A stretch of DNA of 64,000 nucleotides from an uncultured Eubacteriales bacterium. GTDB lineage: Bacteria; Bacillota; Clostridia; Oscillospirales; Acutalibacteraceae. A program made the translations under genes and the position numbers. Under the pieces are notes generated by a model. That model was given only the letters and a program-made list of their open reading frames with translations, did no database searches and was not told where the DNA came from. Position 1 is the stretch's first letter. Every line of letters begins with the position of its first letter. Location of the stretch: positions 39,440 to 103,439 of the forward strand of contig OMZU01000001.1 of the NCBI GenBank assembly GCA_900315605.1, written 5' to 3'. This document shows positions 61,874 to 64,000 of the stretch, piece after piece.

Positions 61874-63610
61874 TTATCTGTCTCCTTTCTCAATAGCTCC
61901 GAGCTTGCAAAGCTGGGTGCAAACGTCGCAGCCTACGCACTGGGTAAAGTCGATCTGAGCCTTTTTGTCCTTGATGCTGATCGCCGGACAACCAAGCTTC
62001 ATGCACTGGCGGCAGCCAACGCACTTGTCCTTGTTGACGGTCACAGGAGTGTTTTTCTTTACATATTTGAGGAGCATACAGGGTCTGCGCGATATGATAA
62101 CGCTGGGAGCCTCTGCACTGAGCTCTTCGAGGATAGCGTCCTCACATTCCTTGAGGTTGTAGGGATCAACGACCCTTACGCGCTCAATGCCGACCGAACG
62201 GCAAAGAGCCTCAAGATTTACAGCGAGAGCAGGCTCGCCCTTGATGTTATAGCCGGTGGTCGGGTTTTGCTGATGACCCGTCATACCGGTGATCGAGTTG
62301 TCGAGTATGATAACGGTTGAATTTGAACCGTTGTAGGCGATATTTACAAGTCCGGTCATTCCCGAATGCATAAAGGTCGAATCGCCGATAACGCAGACGG
62401 TCTTGCCTTCGGTATCCTTGCCGCCGGCTTTGTTAAAGCCGTGAAGTCCCGAAACCGACGCGCCCATACAGAGGGTCGAGTCAAGTGCCGAGAGCGGTGC
62501 GGCAGAGCCGAGAGTATAGCAGCCGATGTCACCCAAGCAGGTGATTTTGTGCTTTGCAAGAGTATAGAACAATCCGCGGTGAGGACAGCCGGCGCACATA
62601 ACAGGCGGACGTACCGGAACCTGACTGTCGGTTGAAACGAACTCCGGCTGAGGAACGCCGAACGCCGCGCGAATAGTTGTCTGATTAAATTCTCCGATGG
62701 GCGGGAACAGCTCCTTGCCCACGCAGGGGATACCCAAATTATTGAGGTGAGTTTCGATTATTCCGTCAAGCTCCTCGATAACATAGACCTTGTCAACCTT
62801 TGCGGCAAAGTCCTCGATGAGCTTTTTGGGCAGTGGATTAACGATTCCGAGCTTCAAAACAGAAACTGAATCTCCGAAAACCTCTTTTACATACTGATAG
62901 CAGGTTCCGGCGCAGATGATGCCCTTGTCGGTCGAGGACATCTCAACGCGGTTGAGCGGCGAGGTCTCGCCAAGCTCTGCGATCTTGCGCGTTCTTTCCT
63001 CAACAAAGGGATGTCTGCGGATCGCATTTGCCGGAGCCATTATAAACTTTTGAGGATTCTTCTCATACGCAGGAAGCTCCTTTTCAACTCTGTCGCAAAG
63101 CTCAACAGCGTTTTGAGAGTGAGCGATCCTTGTACACATACGTATGAGCACCGGGGTATCGAACTCCTCGGAGATCTCAAACGCAGCCTTGACAAAGTCC
63201 TTTGCCTCAGCCGAATCGGCAGGCTCAAGCATGGGTACCTTTGCTGCGATCGCGTAGTGCCTTGAATCCTGTTCGTTCTGTGAGGAATGCATTGCCGGGT
63301 CGTCGGCAACAAAGATGACCATGCCGCCGTTTACGCCGGTATAAGAAAGCGTAAAGAGCGGATCTGCGGCAACGTTGAGACCAACGTGCTTCATGGCGCA
63401 GGCACTGCGAACTCCGCGCAAAGACGCACCGAACGCAACCTCGGTGGCAACCTTTTCGTTGGGTGCCCACTCACAGTATATTTCATCATATTTAGCGGCA
63501 AACTCGGTGATCTCGGTTGACGGTGTGCCGGGATAGCTTGAAACGACCTTTACACCGGCTTCGTACAAGCCTCTGGCGATCGCCTCGTTGCCTAACATAA
63601 GTTTTTTCAA
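61874..63610 (-). CDS. iorA: Indolepyruvate:ferredoxin oxidoreductase, alpha subunit
   Basis: 578 residues. The N-terminal region opens MLGNEAIARGLYEAG and contains SSYPGTPSTEI. The middle TPP-binding domain has GDIGCYTLG and GDSTFMHSG. The C-terminus carries two [4Fe-4S] ferredoxin motifs (CVGCRQCMKLGC and CVGCDVCTQLC). Substrates are 2-oxo acids of Trp, Phe and Tyr. TTG 63610 lies 7 nt after GGAGGAG and matches the usual N-terminus; the ATG four codons later is the alternative. Confidence 0.95.
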   Translation of the reverse strand: MKKLMLGNEAIARGLYEAGVKVVSSYPGTPSTEITEFAAKYDEIYCEWAPNEKVATEVAFGASLRGVRSACAMKHVGLNVAADPLFTLSYTGVNGGMVIFVADDPAMHSSQNEQDSRHYAIAAKVPMLEPADSAEAKDFVKAAFEISEEFDTPVLIRMCTRIAHSQNAVELCDRVEKELPAYEKNPQKFIMAPANAIRRHPFVEERTRKIAELGETSPLNRVEMSSTDKGIICAGTCYQYVKEVFGDSVSVLKLGIVNPLPKKLIEDFAAKVDKVYVIEELDGIIETHLNNLGIPCVGKELFPPIGEFNQTTIRAAFGVPQPEFVSTDSQVPVRPPVMCAGCPHRGLFYTLAKHKITCLGDIGCYTLGSAAPLSALDSTLCMGASVSGLHGFNKAGGKDTEGKTVCVIGDSTFMHSGMTGLVNIAYNGSNSTVIILDNSITGMTGHQQNPTTGYNIKGEPALAVNLEALCRSVGIERVRVVDPYNLKECEDAILEELSAEAPSVIISRRPCMLLKYVKKNTPVTVNKDKCVGCRQCMKLGCPAISIKDKKAQIDFTQCVGCDVCTQLCKLGAIEKGDR

Positions 63611-64000
63611 CTGTAAACTCCTCCGTATCAATACCAATTTCCAAAGGACGGAGCATAATAATATGAACGCCTTTTAAATGATTATATCACAAACAAAAAT
63701 GAAACACAAGCAGATATTTTGAATTGCAGGATCGCGCGGAAAAACCGAGCCTGTCTTTTGACAAATAACAGCAAAGAGCGCGCCGCTGAATGTGAAAAAT
63801 CGACCCAAAAAATTGCTGATAAAAACCGATCAAAAAAAGCGATCAGATTTAACGTTTTTCAGCCGGAATCACGCTTTTTTGGTTATTATTTTTGGGCGCA
63901 AATTAGGGCTTGTTTAAAAAATAGGAACAGATTGTATCATTTCAACAAAATAACAATAGAAGCAATATAAACGAAGGCAAGGAAGGAGAAGTCGGTTTTG
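63611..64000. other. Upstream region of iorA to window end
   Basis: It holds the iorA promoter (63681-63709). From 63710 to the end I see no convincing gene; a frame at 63719-63970 is Lys/Arg-rich and lacks a ribosome site. A GGAAGGAGAAG near 63983 could be the ribosome site of a gene starting beyond the window. Confidence 0.5.
63681..63709 (-). promoter_or_regulatory. Promoter of iorAB-paaK-ACT
   Basis: Minus strand TTGTGT (63704-63709), 17 bp, TATAAT (63681-63686). Confidence 0.65.

Noticed and set aside
63719-63970. 83-codon open frame near the window end
   Set aside because: Basic, low-information sequence with no ribosome site; probably chance.

Overview
The window looks like chromosome from a spore-forming, starch-degrading Ruminococcus-type Firmicute (Oscillospiraceae). 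Supporting features are germination protease and SpoIIP next to each other, a SpoIIR gene, four secreted proteins with C-terminal type I dockerins, a starch cluster (CBM21 pair protein, CBM26-dockerin protein, GH13 amylase), class B sortase, AddAB, and HrcA/CIRCE control of groESL. R. bromii, with its dockerin-based amylosome and its spores, is the closest well-known comparison. No cohesin or scaffoldin gene is present here. Many sigma-A promoters with 17-bp spacers can be read directly and were used to decide several starts.

Layout. 1-3.1 kb: end of an unknown gene, then ylxM-ffh-rpsP-khpA (signal recognition particle and ribosome genes). 3.1-8 kb, minus strand: nadA-mnmA-valS. 8.1-13.1 kb: a surface cassette of two small SPxTG wall-anchor candidates, a class B sortase and two LCP proteins with histidine-rich cytoplasmic tails. 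13.2-14.6 kb: tRNA-Arg(ACG), a small membrane protein and an RlmA-type methyltransferase. 14.7-20.9 kb: two dockerin proteins (a giant BspA-type LRR protein and a papain-like protease). 21-23 kb: gpr-spoIIP. 23.4-25.7 kb: a dockerin protein of unknown, possibly membrane-active, nature. 26.3-30.7 kb: a Thr/Glu-rich membrane protein with dusB, then glyA and rarA. 30.8-36.1 kb: starch cluster. 36.3-49 kb, minus strand: nadE, LURP-one-like protein, Lrp-type regulator, aminotransferase, ispE, spoIIR, addB, addA. 49.4-55.3 kb: surface polysaccharide genes (O-antigen-ligase-like protein, priming sugar transferase, GT-C-type membrane protein), gpsA and a probable 6S RNA. 55.3-56.1 kb: a PqqD-like protein with a signal-peptidase-like protein. 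56.3-58.4 kb: groES-groEL with CIRCE. 58.4-63.6 kb: Fic protein, then iorA-iorB-paaK-ACT protein for arylpyruvate oxidation.

The intergenic DNA is rich in mobile-looking palindromes: a family of GGGCGCACCC hairpins (four places), a 168-bp palindromic MITE-like element that starts at the predicted transcript start of the LRR gene, smaller relatives of that element, two inverted copies of a ~165-bp composite repeat 26 kb apart, a 74-bp tandem duplication, and a dense array of small hairpins upstream of rarA.

Most interesting: the sortase/SPxTG/LCP cassette (possibly LCP-mediated glycopolymer attachment to sortase-anchored proteins), the unusual dockerin-tagged protein at 23.4-25.7 kb, the attenuator-like leader of the polysaccharide operon, and the MITE placed at a transcript 5' end. 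No CRISPR array, rRNA, transposase, integrase or phage gene was seen.
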